The notes under the pieces are model-generated. The model saw only the letters and a program-made list of their open reading frames with translations, was not told the DNA's origin and ran no database searches. Below are positions 24,068 to 33,605 of a stretch of DNA of 64,000 bases, piece by piece; the stretch's first letter is position 1; the number at the start of each line of letters is the position of its first letter. The stretch is from Pyruvatibacter mobilis (GTDB lineage Bacteria; Pseudomonadota; Alphaproteobacteria; CGMCC-115125): contig NZ_CP051630.1 of assembly GCF_012848855.1 (NCBI RefSeq), positions 289,501 to 353,500 on the forward strand, written 5' to 3'. A program made the position numbers and the translations under genes.

Positions 24068-24103
24068 GCTGATCAGGCATTTCCAGCTAAACCATTGAGC
24101 ATC

Positions 24104-24132
24104 AAGGAGTTGGCCTCCTTCTCCGGAAGGAG
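24104..24132 (+). other. Two mutually exclusive hairpins (three-arm repeat)
   Basis: AAGGAG (24104-24109), CTCCTT (24115-24120) and AAGGAG (24127-24132) allow the middle arm to pair with either the left or the right arm. It sits between ltaE and ccoN. No T run follows, so it is not a classical terminator. Confidence 0.4.
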
Positions 24133-24189
24133 TGCGACTCACGACAGGATGCCGCAGGTGCGAAATGACGCTGCGACCGAAGCGCCCAT

Positions 24190-24203
24190 TTGACTGAAGT
24201 CAA
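24190..24203 (+). promoter_or_regulatory. FNR/FixK-type box upstream of ccoN
   Basis: TTGAC-TGAA-GTCAA is a perfect 14-bp palindrome matching the anaerobox consensus TTGAY-N4-RTCAA. It is centred about 106 bp before the ccoN start. A transcript starting about 41 bp downstream would leave a leader of roughly 65 nt. This fits oxygen-limited activation of the cbb3 operon. Confidence 0.85.
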
Positions 24204-24246
24204 TGTTGTGCGGAAGGCGATCCTGCACTTAGCGTGGCATGACGGA

Positions 24247-24270
24247 CTGCCCGTTTTCCGTAGCGGGCAG
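24247..24270 (+). other. Stem-loop in the predicted ccoN leader
   Basis: CTGCCCG (24247-24253) and CGGGCAG (24264-24270) form a 7-bp stem with a 10-nt loop between the FNR/FixK-type box and the ccoN start. No function assigned. Confidence 0.4.
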
Positions 24271-24302
24271 GCAGGACTTTTCATGCGGGGCTACAGCGGG
24301 TC

Positions 24303-26006
<1,704 letters not shown>

Positions 26007-26021
26007 GGAGGGCCAGAACCA

Positions 26022-26753
26022 ATGTCACTGTTCAGCCACGCTACGCTTGAACGCAACTCCCTGATCCTGACCATCGGCATCCTGCTGGTGGTCTCGATCG
26101 GCGGCATCGTGCAGATCGCACCGCTCTTCTTCCTCAATTCGACGATCGAGGAGGTTGAAGGCATGCGGCCCTACTCCCCGCTGGAGCTTGCGGGCCGCAA
26201 CATCTACATCCGGGAAGGCTGCTACAATTGCCATAGCCAGATGATCCGCTCGCTGCGCGACGAAGTGGAGCGCTATGGTCATTACTCGCTGGCTGCGGAA
26301 AGTATGTACGACCATCCTTTCCAGTGGGGGTCCAAGCGCACCGGGCCGGATCTTGCGCGCCTGGGCGGCAAGTACTCTGATGCCTGGCATGTGCTCCACA
26401 TGGCGGACCCGCGCGCCGTGGTGCCGGAATCCATCATGCCCAATTATCCGTTCCTGGCGGAGACGCCGCTTGAATATGCGGATATCGAGGCGCATCTGCG
26501 GGCCAACCGCACAGTGGGCGTTCCCTATACGGATGAAATGGTCGAGAACGCCCGCGCTGATCTCGAGATACAGGTGGATGAGTGGGGCGACTACGACGCC
26601 ATGCTCGCCCGCTATCCCAAGGCACAGGTTCGGGATTTCGACGGCAACCCGGAGATGATTTCCGAACTCGACGCACTCATCGCCTACATGCAGATGCTCG
26701 GCACGCTGGTCGACTTCTCGGCCTATCAGGCCGAGGGCGAGAACCTGCGCTAG
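26022..26753 (+). CDS. ccoO: cbb3 oxidase mono-haem cytochrome c subunit
   Basis: 243 residues. One N-terminal membrane anchor (about 12-35), then the c-haem motif CYNCHSQ preceded by IYIREG, and a distal Met (SIMPNYPFL) as sixth ligand. It passes electrons to CcoN. It starts 15 bp after ccoN with GGGAGGG upstream. Confidence 0.97.
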   Translation: MSLFSHATLERNSLILTIGILLVVSIGGIVQIAPLFFLNSTIEEVEGMRPYSPLELAGRNIYIREGCYNCHSQMIRSLRDEVERYGHYSLAAESMYDHPFQWGSKRTGPDLARLGGKYSDAWHVLHMADPRAVVPESIMPNYPFLAETPLEYADIEAHLRANRTVGVPYTDEMVENARADLEIQVDEWGDYDAMLARYPKAQVRDFDGNPEMISELDALIAYMQMLGTLVDFSAYQAEGENLR

Positions 26754-26765
26754 GGGAGGTCTCCC

Positions 26766-26957
26766 GTGGGATATGACGAAATCAGGGGCATCGGCGGCGC
26801 AATCGGCCTTGTGATGCTCTTCATCGGGTTCATCGGCGTCATCGCCTATGCGCTGTGGCCGGGAAACCGCAACCGCTTTGACCGGGCAGCCCAGCTGCCG
26901 CTGGAAGACGATGCCCCGAAAGGGGATATGCCTCGCAAGGAAAGGCCGTCCAAATGA
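26766..26957 (+). CDS. ccoQ: cbb3 oxidase small subunit CcoQ
   Basis: 63 residues with a GTG start preceded by GGGGAGGT. One membrane helix (GAIGLVMLFIGFIGVIAYALWP) and a hydrophilic charged tail, as in CcoQ/FixQ proteins. It stabilises the complex. Its end overlaps the ccoP start. Confidence 0.92.
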   Translation: MGYDEIRGIGGAIGLVMLFIGFIGVIAYALWPGNRNRFDRAAQLPLEDDAPKGDMPRKERPSK

Positions 26958-27853
26958 ACGACAATACGCATCAGTCTGCCCCGGACGAGCATGGCCATGT
27001 GGACGCGCACACGGGCGTCGAGACCACCGGCCACGAGTGGGACGGCATTCGCGAGCTGGACAATCCGTTGCCGCGCTGGTGGCTGTGGACGTTCTATGCC
27101 TGCATTCTCTGGTCTGTGGGCTACTGGGTCCTGTATCCGGCCTGGCCGCTGGCTGCGAGCTACACCAAGGGCGTGCTGGGTTACTCGCAACGCGACGTGG
27201 TGACCGAGCAGATCGCACAGTCGCAGGCGGCTCTGCGTGTCTATGACGATCAGATCCTCGCCGGTGACCTTGCGGATGTGCCGGGCAATCCGGAGCTGCA
27301 TTCAGTGGCGCTGGCGGGTGGTGAAAGCGCATTCGGCGATAACTGTGCGCCGTGTCACGGTCGCGGTGCCCAGGGCTTCAAGGGCTATCCGAACCTCAAT
27401 GACGACGCCTGGATCTGGGGCGGCACACTGGCCGATATCCAGGCAACCATTCGCCATGGCATCCGCTGGTCGGCCGATGAGGAAACACGCATGAACGACA
27501 TGCCGAAGTTTCTTGATGACGGCATCCTGAGCAGTGCTGAGGTGAGCGATACCACGCAATATGTGCTGTCGTTGTCGGGTCGTGAGAGCAATGCCGAAGC
27601 CGCTGCACGCGGCGGTGAGATTTTCGCGTCACAGTGCGTTGCCTGTCACATGGAAGGCGGCGTCGGCAACCAGGAACTCGGTGCGCCGAACCTGACCGAT
27701 GCCATCTGGCTCTATGGCGGCGACGAAGAAACCCTCTATGCGTCAATTGCACACAGTAGGCGCGGCGTCATGCCCGCTTGGCAGGGGCGCCTGGATGAGG
27801 CGACGATCGCCAAGCTTTCCCTCTACGTTCATTCGCTTGGTGGCGGTGAATGA
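26954..27853 (+). CDS. ccoP: cbb3 oxidase di-haem cytochrome c subunit
   Basis: 299 residues. An N-terminal hydrophilic segment contains the family motif EWDGIRELDNPLPRWW, followed by one membrane helix and two cytochrome c domains with CAPCHG and CVACHM and distal Met residues (NDMPKF, GVMPAW). It accepts electrons from soluble or membrane cytochromes. The start overlaps ccoQ by 4 bp (ATGA). Confidence 0.97.
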   Translation: MNDNTHQSAPDEHGHVDAHTGVETTGHEWDGIRELDNPLPRWWLWTFYACILWSVGYWVLYPAWPLAASYTKGVLGYSQRDVVTEQIAQSQAALRVYDDQILAGDLADVPGNPELHSVALAGGESAFGDNCAPCHGRGAQGFKGYPNLNDDAWIWGGTLADIQATIRHGIRWSADEETRMNDMPKFLDDGILSSAEVSDTTQYVLSLSGRESNAEAAARGGEIFASQCVACHMEGGVGNQELGAPNLTDAIWLYGGDEETLYASIAHSRRGVMPAWQGRLDEATIAKLSLYVHSLGGGE

Positions 27854-27867
27854 GGGGGCGAGACTAA

Positions 27868-27952
27868 CCATCCGTAGGCGGATGGCCGGAGGGGAGGTCC
27901 GGCACCGGACGCTGCGCGGGTGACACATAACCCGCAGGCGGACCGGCCTGCG
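27868..27952 (+). other. Pair of intergenic hairpins between ccoP and ccoG
   Basis: CCATCCG-TAGG-CGGATGG (27868-27885) and CGCAGGC-N6-GCCTGCG (27933-27952) are perfect 7-bp stems in the 122 bp between ccoP and ccoG. Neither is followed by a T run. They may set relative levels of structural and assembly genes by RNA processing or pausing; this is inference. Confidence 0.5.
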
Positions 27953-27975
27953 TGTCCCGGCTAGGAGGGGCAGGA

Positions 27976-29562
27976 ATGACGACGTCTGACCAGATTGCGA
28001 CTAATGGTGCAGGCATGGACGGCGGAGCCGGGGACGGGCTTTCGAAGCTCGCTCAGGAAGCCGCCGCCAATGTGTCCGGCGCAGCCTCCCCGGCACGGGC
28101 TCATGAGAAGGTTGAGCGGCACGATGTCGAGGCGGTGAACTCCTCATCGCAGCGCTCGCTTTATGCCAAGCGCCAGCCGATCCATCCCAAGCTGGTGCAC
28201 GGCACCTTCCGTAATCTCAAATGGGCAATGATGAGTGTTGCCCTCGGCGTCTATTATCTGCTGCCGTGGATCCGGTGGGACCGCGGCCCCAATGCGCCAG
28301 ACCAGGCCGTGCTGCTCGACATGCCGGGGCGGCGTTTCTACTTCTTCTTCATCGAGATCTGGCCGCAGGAGATCTACTTCATCACCGGGCTGCTGGTGCT
28401 GGCGTCGCTCATATTGTTCCTTGCGACGTCCATGTTCGGTCGTGTGTGGTGCGGCTATGCGTGTCCGCAGACCGTGTGGACCGATCTGTTCATCATGGTC
28501 GAACGCATGGTGGAAGGGGATCGCAACAAGCGCCTACGGCTTCAAAAGCAGTCAATGAGCGCGGGCAAGTTCGGACGCAAGGTGTTGAAGCACGGCATCT
28601 GGCTGCTGATTGCCGTGGCGACCGGCGGCGCCTGGGTATTCTATTTTGCTGATGCGCCCACGCTTGCGATGCAGCTTGTCTCGTTTGAAGCCCCGGCCGT
28701 CGCTTATCTCTTTATCGGCGTTTTCACCGTGACCACCTACATGCTGGGCGGCCTCGCGCGTGAGCAGGTGTGCACTTACATGTGCCCCTGGCCGCGCATT
28801 CAGGGTGCGCTGGTGGACGACCAGTCCTTTCTGGTGAGCTACCGCGTGGACCGGGGTGAACCGCGCGGCCCCCATCGCAAGGGTGAGAGTTGGGAAGGGC
28901 GTGGCGACTGCATCGATTGCAAGCAATGCGTCGTTGCCTGTCCCATGGGTATCGACATTCGTGATGGTGACCAGCTGGAGTGCATCCAGTGTGCGCTGTG
29001 CATTGATGCCTGCAATGACATCATGGACAAGATCGGCCGGCCGCGTGGACTGATCACCTACGACAATTTCGACAACCAGGAGCGCCGGGCGAAGGGCGAG
29101 AAGGCGCGGACGCGGCTGATCCGCCCGCGCACGGTGCTGTATGCGCTGCTGATCGCGGTGGTTGGCTTTGTGATGCTTGGTGTGCTGGTGACGCGTTCGA
29201 CGCTGGACGTGAATGTGCTGCGCGATCGCAATCCGCTCTTTGTGACGCTGTCCGACGGGTCCGTGCGCAACGGCTATGAGGTCAAGATCCTCAACAAACG
29301 CAACGAAGAGCGCGTGTTCATGGTGAGCGTGGAAGGTCTGGACGGCGCGACGCTGTCAACCCTCACCGAGAGTGGTCTCAAGGAACTGGCCGTTCCGGTT
29401 GCCCCTGATCGGCTGCGCAATGTGCGGCTGTTCCTGGTTCTGCCGCCGGATGGTGCGGATGCGCTGTCGGATGGCCGGGCCGACATCCGTTTCGTGATCA
29501 CGGATAGTGCTGATGGCCAGCAGGTGGTGAATGACACCACCTTCCGCGGGCCGGATTTCTGA
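27976..29562 (+). CDS. ccoG: Cytochrome oxidase accessory protein CcoG (FixG)
   Basis: About 528 residues. ATG 27976 has GGAGGGG 5 nt upstream and is preferred to an upstream GTG. Several membrane helices, WCGYACPQTVWTD and CTYMCPWPRIQG motifs, and two ferredoxin-like clusters CIDCKQCVVACP and CIQCALCIDAC. The C-terminal periplasmic Ig-like domain is present. CcoG is a membrane iron-sulfur protein that reduces Cu(II) for delivery to the oxidase. Confidence 0.95.
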   Translation: MTTSDQIATNGAGMDGGAGDGLSKLAQEAAANVSGAASPARAHEKVERHDVEAVNSSSQRSLYAKRQPIHPKLVHGTFRNLKWAMMSVALGVYYLLPWIRWDRGPNAPDQAVLLDMPGRRFYFFFIEIWPQEIYFITGLLVLASLILFLATSMFGRVWCGYACPQTVWTDLFIMVERMVEGDRNKRLRLQKQSMSAGKFGRKVLKHGIWLLIAVATGGAWVFYFADAPTLAMQLVSFEAPAVAYLFIGVFTVTTYMLGGLAREQVCTYMCPWPRIQGALVDDQSFLVSYRVDRGEPRGPHRKGESWEGRGDCIDCKQCVVACPMGIDIRDGDQLECIQCALCIDACNDIMDKIGRPRGLITYDNFDNQERRAKGEKARTRLIRPRTVLYALLIAVVGFVMLGVLVTRSTLDVNVLRDRNPLFVTLSDGSVRNGYEVKILNKRNEERVFMVSVEGLDGATLSTLTESGLKELAVPVAPDRLRNVRLFLVLPPDGADALSDGRADIRFVITDSADGQQVVNDTTFRGPDF

Positions 29563-29599
29563 GTGACACTGGCATGCTGACGAGAGGCCGGGACTGACC

Positions 29600-30124
29600 A
29601 TGAGCAATGCAGACACGCGCGGTTTTCGCCTGACGGGGTGGCATGTGCTTGCCATCTTCGTGCTGTTCTTCGGCGTCGTCTTCGCGGTCAATGGCGTGAT
29701 GACCTATGTCGCTCTCTCCACTTTCTCAGGCATCGAGACCCCGAATGCCTACCAGGAAGGCCGCGACTTCAATGAGCGTCTTGCAGCGGCGGAAGCCCAG
29801 AAGGCATTGGGTTGGGGTGTCTCCATCGAGGAAACCTTTGAAGCGGCGGGTGACGGGGCGGAAGTGCGTGTCCTGATTACCGCAAGAGATGCCGGCGACG
29901 CTGCGCTGGCAGGCTTCAGCGGCACAGTGACCTTCTGGCGCCCGGTGGTTCAGGGTGAGGACGTGGTGACGGACCTCACGGAAACCGCACCCGGCGACTA
30001 TGAAGGGATTGCCCGGCTGCCCGCGCGGGGGCATTGGGAAATGCGGCTCGAACTCGATACTGGTACGGACACTCCATACTATCTCGAGAAACGGGTATGG
30101 GCAGGCGGAAGGCAACCCTCATGA
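29600..30124 (+). CDS. ccoH: Cytochrome oxidase assembly protein CcoH (FixH)
   Basis: 174 residues. One N-terminal membrane helix (GWHVLAIFVLFFGVVFAVNGVM region) then the periplasmic FixH domain with NAYQEGRDFNERLAAAEAQ. It supports cbb3 assembly and interacts with CcoI. The stop overlaps the ccoI start (ATGA). Confidence 0.92.
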   Translation: MSNADTRGFRLTGWHVLAIFVLFFGVVFAVNGVMTYVALSTFSGIETPNAYQEGRDFNERLAAAEAQKALGWGVSIEETFEAAGDGAEVRVLITARDAGDAALAGFSGTVTFWRPVVQGEDVVTDLTETAPGDYEGIARLPARGHWEMRLELDTGTDTPYYLEKRVWAGGRQPS

Positions 30125-32358
30125 CCGATGTGTCCGCTGATGATGCCGGGCTCGGCCAGGACGTTCCCGACATACCCGACAGCTATGTCCGCGCGCTCGA
30201 CGATGGCGGCGCGGTGGTGCACTTCGTCGTTGACGGGGTTCATTGTGGCGGCTGCGTAAAGAAGGTCGAGCGGGCGGTGAACGGGCTTGCAGGTGTCACC
30301 AATGGCCGCATGAACCTTTCCACCAAACGGCTGACCGTGGCCTTTTCACCTGCGCAGGTGCGACCGCGGCAGATCGTATCGGCCATTGTCGATGCCGGGT
30401 ATGGCGCGCGGCCCTATGATCCGAAGACGCTGGAGAGCCAGCAGGCGCGCGAAGAGAAGGAACTCATTACCTGCATGGGCGTCGCCGGGTTTGCGGCGGC
30501 CAATGTGATGCTGCTGTCTGTGTCTGTGTGGGCCGGGCATTCCGGTGGCATGGAAGACGCGACGCGCGACATGTTCCACTGGATTTCCGGCCTCATCGCC
30601 ATGCCTGCCGTGGCCTATGCGGGGCGGCCATTCTTCCGGTCCGCCCTGCGGGCCTTGCGGGCCGGTGCCATGAACATGGATGTGCCGATCTCGCTGGCGG
30701 TGTTGCTGGCAGCAGGCATGAGCCTTGCGGAGACAATCGCCGGGGCAAAGCATGTCTATTTTGATGCCAGCATCATGCTGCTGTTCTTCCTGCTGATCGG
30801 CAGGACGCTGGACATGAAGATGCGCGGGCGGGCCGCGCTGGCCGCCCAGAATCTTCTGGCGCTTCGGGCTGATGCGGCAACCGTCATAGGTGATGATGGC
30901 GTGGCGCGTGCTCTGCCGGTTGAGGCGTTGCGGCCCGGGATGGTGGTCGCTGTTGCCACGGGGCAGCGGGTTGCGGCTGACGGAATTGTCGTCGACGGTG
31001 CGTCGGACCTCGATACGAGTCTGATCACCGGGGAAACAGCACCTGTGGCTGCAGCGCCCGGCACGCAGGTTTTTGCCGGTACGCTGAACATCAGTGGCCC
31101 CTTGCGGGTGAAGGTGACAGCGGGCGACGACGAGTCCCTGCTGAGCGAAATCGTCCGGCTGATGGAAGCCGCCGAGCAGGGACGCGACAGCTTTGTGCGG
31201 ATCGCGGACCGGGCTGCACGGGTCTATGCACCGGCAGTGCATATCCTGGCCGCGGCCACCTTCATTGGCTGGTGGCTGGCTGGCGGCCTTGTCTGGGACG
31301 AGGCCCTGAAGATTGCCATTGCCGTCCTGATTATCACCTGTCCCTGCGCCCTCGGCTTGGCGGTGCCGGTGGTACATGTGGTTGCCAGCGGGAGACTGCT
31401 GTCGCGCGGGGTACTCCTCAAATCATCGGACGCGCTGGAACGGCTTGCCGAGGTGGACACGATTGTCTTCGACAAGACGGGCACACTCACCCATGGCGCA
31501 CTCACGCTGGACAGGCATGGCGTTGATCCGCACCAGTTGGAACGGGCAGCACAGCTGGCGCGTGCGAGCACGCATCCGCTGAGCCGAGCCCTCGCGCAGG
31601 CAGCAGGCGATGGTCCGGCGGCGGCCGATGTGAGCGAGCATCCGGGGCAGGGGCTGATGGGCGATGTCGGCGGGGTGCCGGCGCGGCTGGGGAGTGCAGA
31701 GTTCGTCGGTGCTGGAAGCAGCTCCGACCACGCAGCACTTGGCCCGGAGATATGGTTTCAGGCGGGAGACGACGCGCCGGTGCGGTTCGGTTTCACGGAC
31801 ACCCTGCGTGGGGACGCGGGAGCGGTTATCGACTGGGCACGGTTACGTGGCCTGGATGTCGTGCTTCTGTCCGGCGACCGCCCGGGCACTGTGGCGGCCA
31901 TGGCGGGGCAGGCAGGTATCGAGGCCTTCGAAGGTGGCTTGCTGCCGCAGGACAAGATCGCGCGGCTCGAGGCCATGGCGTCCGATGGCCGCAAGGTCCT
32001 GATGGTGGGTGACGGGCTCAATGATGCGCCGGCTCTTGCAGCAGCTCATGTTTCCATGTCGCCTGCAACGGGGGCGGATGTGAGCCAGGCTGCGGCTGAC
32101 CTTGTCTTCCAGGGGCAGGCCTTGGCTCCCGTGACCGCGGCCATTGATGTGGCAGGCCGAAGCCGTCAGCTGGTACTGGAGAATTTCGGGTTGTCGCTGG
32201 CATACAACGCGGTAGCGGTGCCGATTGCCGTTGCCGGCTTCGTCACGCCGCTGATCGCAGCCCTGGCGATGTCATCTTCTTCCATTCTCGTGACGCTCAA
32301 CGCGCTGCGTTTGCGGCTCGGCCATGTGGGCATGAAGAGTGATGGAGACGATCTCTGA
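30121..32358 (+). CDS. ccoI: Copper-translocating P-type ATPase CcoI (FixI)
   Basis: About 745 residues from ATG 30121, which overlaps ccoH; the frame is open upstream but lies inside ccoH. An N-terminal HMA domain with HCGGCVKKVE, eight membrane helices, the transport motif CPCALG, phosphorylation motif DKTGTLTH and hinge GDGLNDAPAL are present. It exports or delivers copper for the oxidase CuB centre. It may also interact physiologically with the bufferin system upstream. Confidence 0.95.
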   Translation: MTDVSADDAGLGQDVPDIPDSYVRALDDGGAVVHFVVDGVHCGGCVKKVERAVNGLAGVTNGRMNLSTKRLTVAFSPAQVRPRQIVSAIVDAGYGARPYDPKTLESQQAREEKELITCMGVAGFAAANVMLLSVSVWAGHSGGMEDATRDMFHWISGLIAMPAVAYAGRPFFRSALRALRAGAMNMDVPISLAVLLAAGMSLAETIAGAKHVYFDASIMLLFFLLIGRTLDMKMRGRAALAAQNLLALRADAATVIGDDGVARALPVEALRPGMVVAVATGQRVAADGIVVDGASDLDTSLITGETAPVAAAPGTQVFAGTLNISGPLRVKVTAGDDESLLSEIVRLMEAAEQGRDSFVRIADRAARVYAPAVHILAAATFIGWWLAGGLVWDEALKIAIAVLIITCPCALGLAVPVVHVVASGRLLSRGVLLKSSDALERLAEVDTIVFDKTGTLTHGALTLDRHGVDPHQLERAAQLARASTHPLSRALAQAAGDGPAAADVSEHPGQGLMGDVGGVPARLGSAEFVGAGSSSDHAALGPEIWFQAGDDAPVRFGFTDTLRGDAGAVIDWARLRGLDVVLLSGDRPGTVAAMAGQAGIEAFEGGLLPQDKIARLEAMASDGRKVLMVGDGLNDAPALAAAHVSMSPATGADVSQAAADLVFQGQALAPVTAAIDVAGRSRQLVLENFGLSLAYNAVAVPIAVAGFVTPLIAALAMSSSSILVTLNALRLRLGHVGMKSDGDDL

Positions 32359-32540
32359 TGGACGTTCTGGCGTTGCTCATCCCTGCCGCATTGTTTCTTG
32401 GCCTTCTGGGCCTTGCGGCATTTCTATGGGCGCTGAAGAGCGGGCAGTTCGATGATCTTGATGGGGCGGCAGAACGAATCCTTTTCGACGACGATGATGA
32501 CGCCCCACCGCCAGGACGCGATGGGGGTGACAGTCGGTAG
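32358..32540 (+). CDS. ccoS: cbb3 oxidase maturation protein CcoS (FixS)
   Basis: 60 residues: one membrane helix at the N-terminus (LALLIPAALFLGLLGLAAFLWAL region), the typical SGQFDDLDGAAERILFDDD motif, and a short charged tail. The start overlaps the ccoI stop (TGATG). It is required for cofactor insertion into the oxidase. It ends the ccoGHIS operon and is followed by a terminator. Confidence 0.93.
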   Translation: MDVLALLIPAALFLGLLGLAAFLWALKSGQFDDLDGAAERILFDDDDDAPPPGRDGGDSR

Positions 32541-32571
32541 AAAGTCGACAGATTGCGGCCGGTAAACAAAA

Positions 32572-32604
32572 AACGCGGGGATCCATCCGGGCCCCGCGTT
32601 CTTT
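32572..32604. terminator. Rho-independent terminator after ccoS
   Basis: AACGCGGGG and CCCCGCGTT form a stem followed by TCTTT on the plus strand; an A-rich run precedes it, so it may also serve the convergent DUF2189 gene. Confidence 0.85.
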
Positions 32605-32626
32605 ATGCAATTGGTCCTGAGTGGGA

Positions 32627-33460
32627 TCAGGCAGGTTCTTTAGGTGCGCTCTCCGGGGCCACCACGTCCTTGTAGGCATGCCAGGTGGCATGACCGACAA
32701 GGGGGAAGGTGATGATGAGGCCGACGAACAGGCTGGCGATGCCGAAGACGGTCAGCACCATGATCAGCCATGCCCACAGGGCCATCGGTCCGAAGTTTTC
32801 CTGCACCGAGCGGAGGCTGGTGAGGACGGCGGTGACGGCATCTACATCCCGCTCAAGGAGCATCGGGACCGACACGACGGCTACAGAGAAGACCGCGGCC
32901 GCGATGAGCCCCCCGACAATCGTGCCGATGACCAAGAGGGACAGCCCGCGCGGTTCCAGGATGAGGGCAGGGAAGAACTGCTCGAAGGGCGGCATTGCCT
33001 CCAGGCCGAAGAAGATGGCGAAAAGGAGAGTGGCGACCCGGATCCACGCAAGGAACATGAGCATCAGGATGATGCCGACAAAGGCGAGTTGCACCGGCGA
33101 CGCAGTTGAAACCAGTGCGATGTCGGCACGGGTGACAGGCTCGCCAGCCTGCAGGCGGCGCGACATCTCGTAAAGGCCGACGGCCAGGAGCGGGGCGACA
33201 ATGAGGAAGCCTGCCGCAAGCACGAGGATCAGCGAGAAGAGCCCGGCGTACCAGAGCGCTGCGGCGAGACCGGCGGATACGCCTACGGCGACGAGGCCAT
33301 AGCCAAGGCTCAGGCCAGGCCGGGTCCACATGTCCCGCCAGCCTGCTGCCAGCCATCGCCAGGGCGCGTCCATGGCGACGCGGTTGATGGCGGGGGCGGG
33401 CTTGGCAGCACCATTGCTGCCGGTATCTGCGTGATGATGGGCCACATCCTGTGTGGTCAT
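32627..33460 (-). CDS. DUF2189-family integral membrane protein
   Basis: 277 residues with about six membrane helices. The motif RPGLSLGYGLVAVGVS near residue 50, the middle LAWIRVATLLFAIFFG and the ending LVGHATWHAYKDVV are typical of DUF2189 proteins. These often sit near respiratory oxidase genes, and this one is convergent with the cbb3 assembly operon. Biochemical role unknown. Confidence 0.85.
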   Translation of the reverse strand: MTTQDVAHHHADTGSNGAAKPAPAINRVAMDAPWRWLAAGWRDMWTRPGLSLGYGLVAVGVSAGLAAALWYAGLFSLILVLAAGFLIVAPLLAVGLYEMSRRLQAGEPVTRADIALVSTASPVQLAFVGIILMLMFLAWIRVATLLFAIFFGLEAMPPFEQFFPALILEPRGLSLLVIGTIVGGLIAAAVFSVAVVSVPMLLERDVDAVTAVLTSLRSVQENFGPMALWAWLIMVLTVFGIASLFVGLIITFPLVGHATWHAYKDVVAPESAPKEPA

Positions 33461-33548
33461 ATTGTCCTCCCAAACGATACGCGGGTGATTTCCACTCCTG
33501 CAGTTTGTGAAAATTATGCGTGTATTTGCCGCGGAAGGGAATTGATCA

Positions 33549-33565
33549 GGCGCAAAAAGTGCGCC
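33549..33565. promoter_or_regulatory. Inverted repeat GGCGCA-N5-TGCGCC in the DUF2189/tamA divergent region
   Basis: A perfect 6-bp inverted repeat about 40 bp upstream of tamA and about 90 bp upstream of the DUF2189 gene. It could be an operator or a short hairpin; no regulator recognised. Confidence 0.3.
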
Positions 33566-33605
33566 GGTCGCCGTTTGGCCATGATGAAGCTATATTGGCG
33601 GCATC

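Noticed and set aside
33542-33555. Possible FNR/FixK box TTGAT-CAGG-CGCAA before the DUF2189 gene
   Set aside because: Only the left half matches. The right half has two mismatches, so it is not supported, in contrast with the perfect site at 24190.
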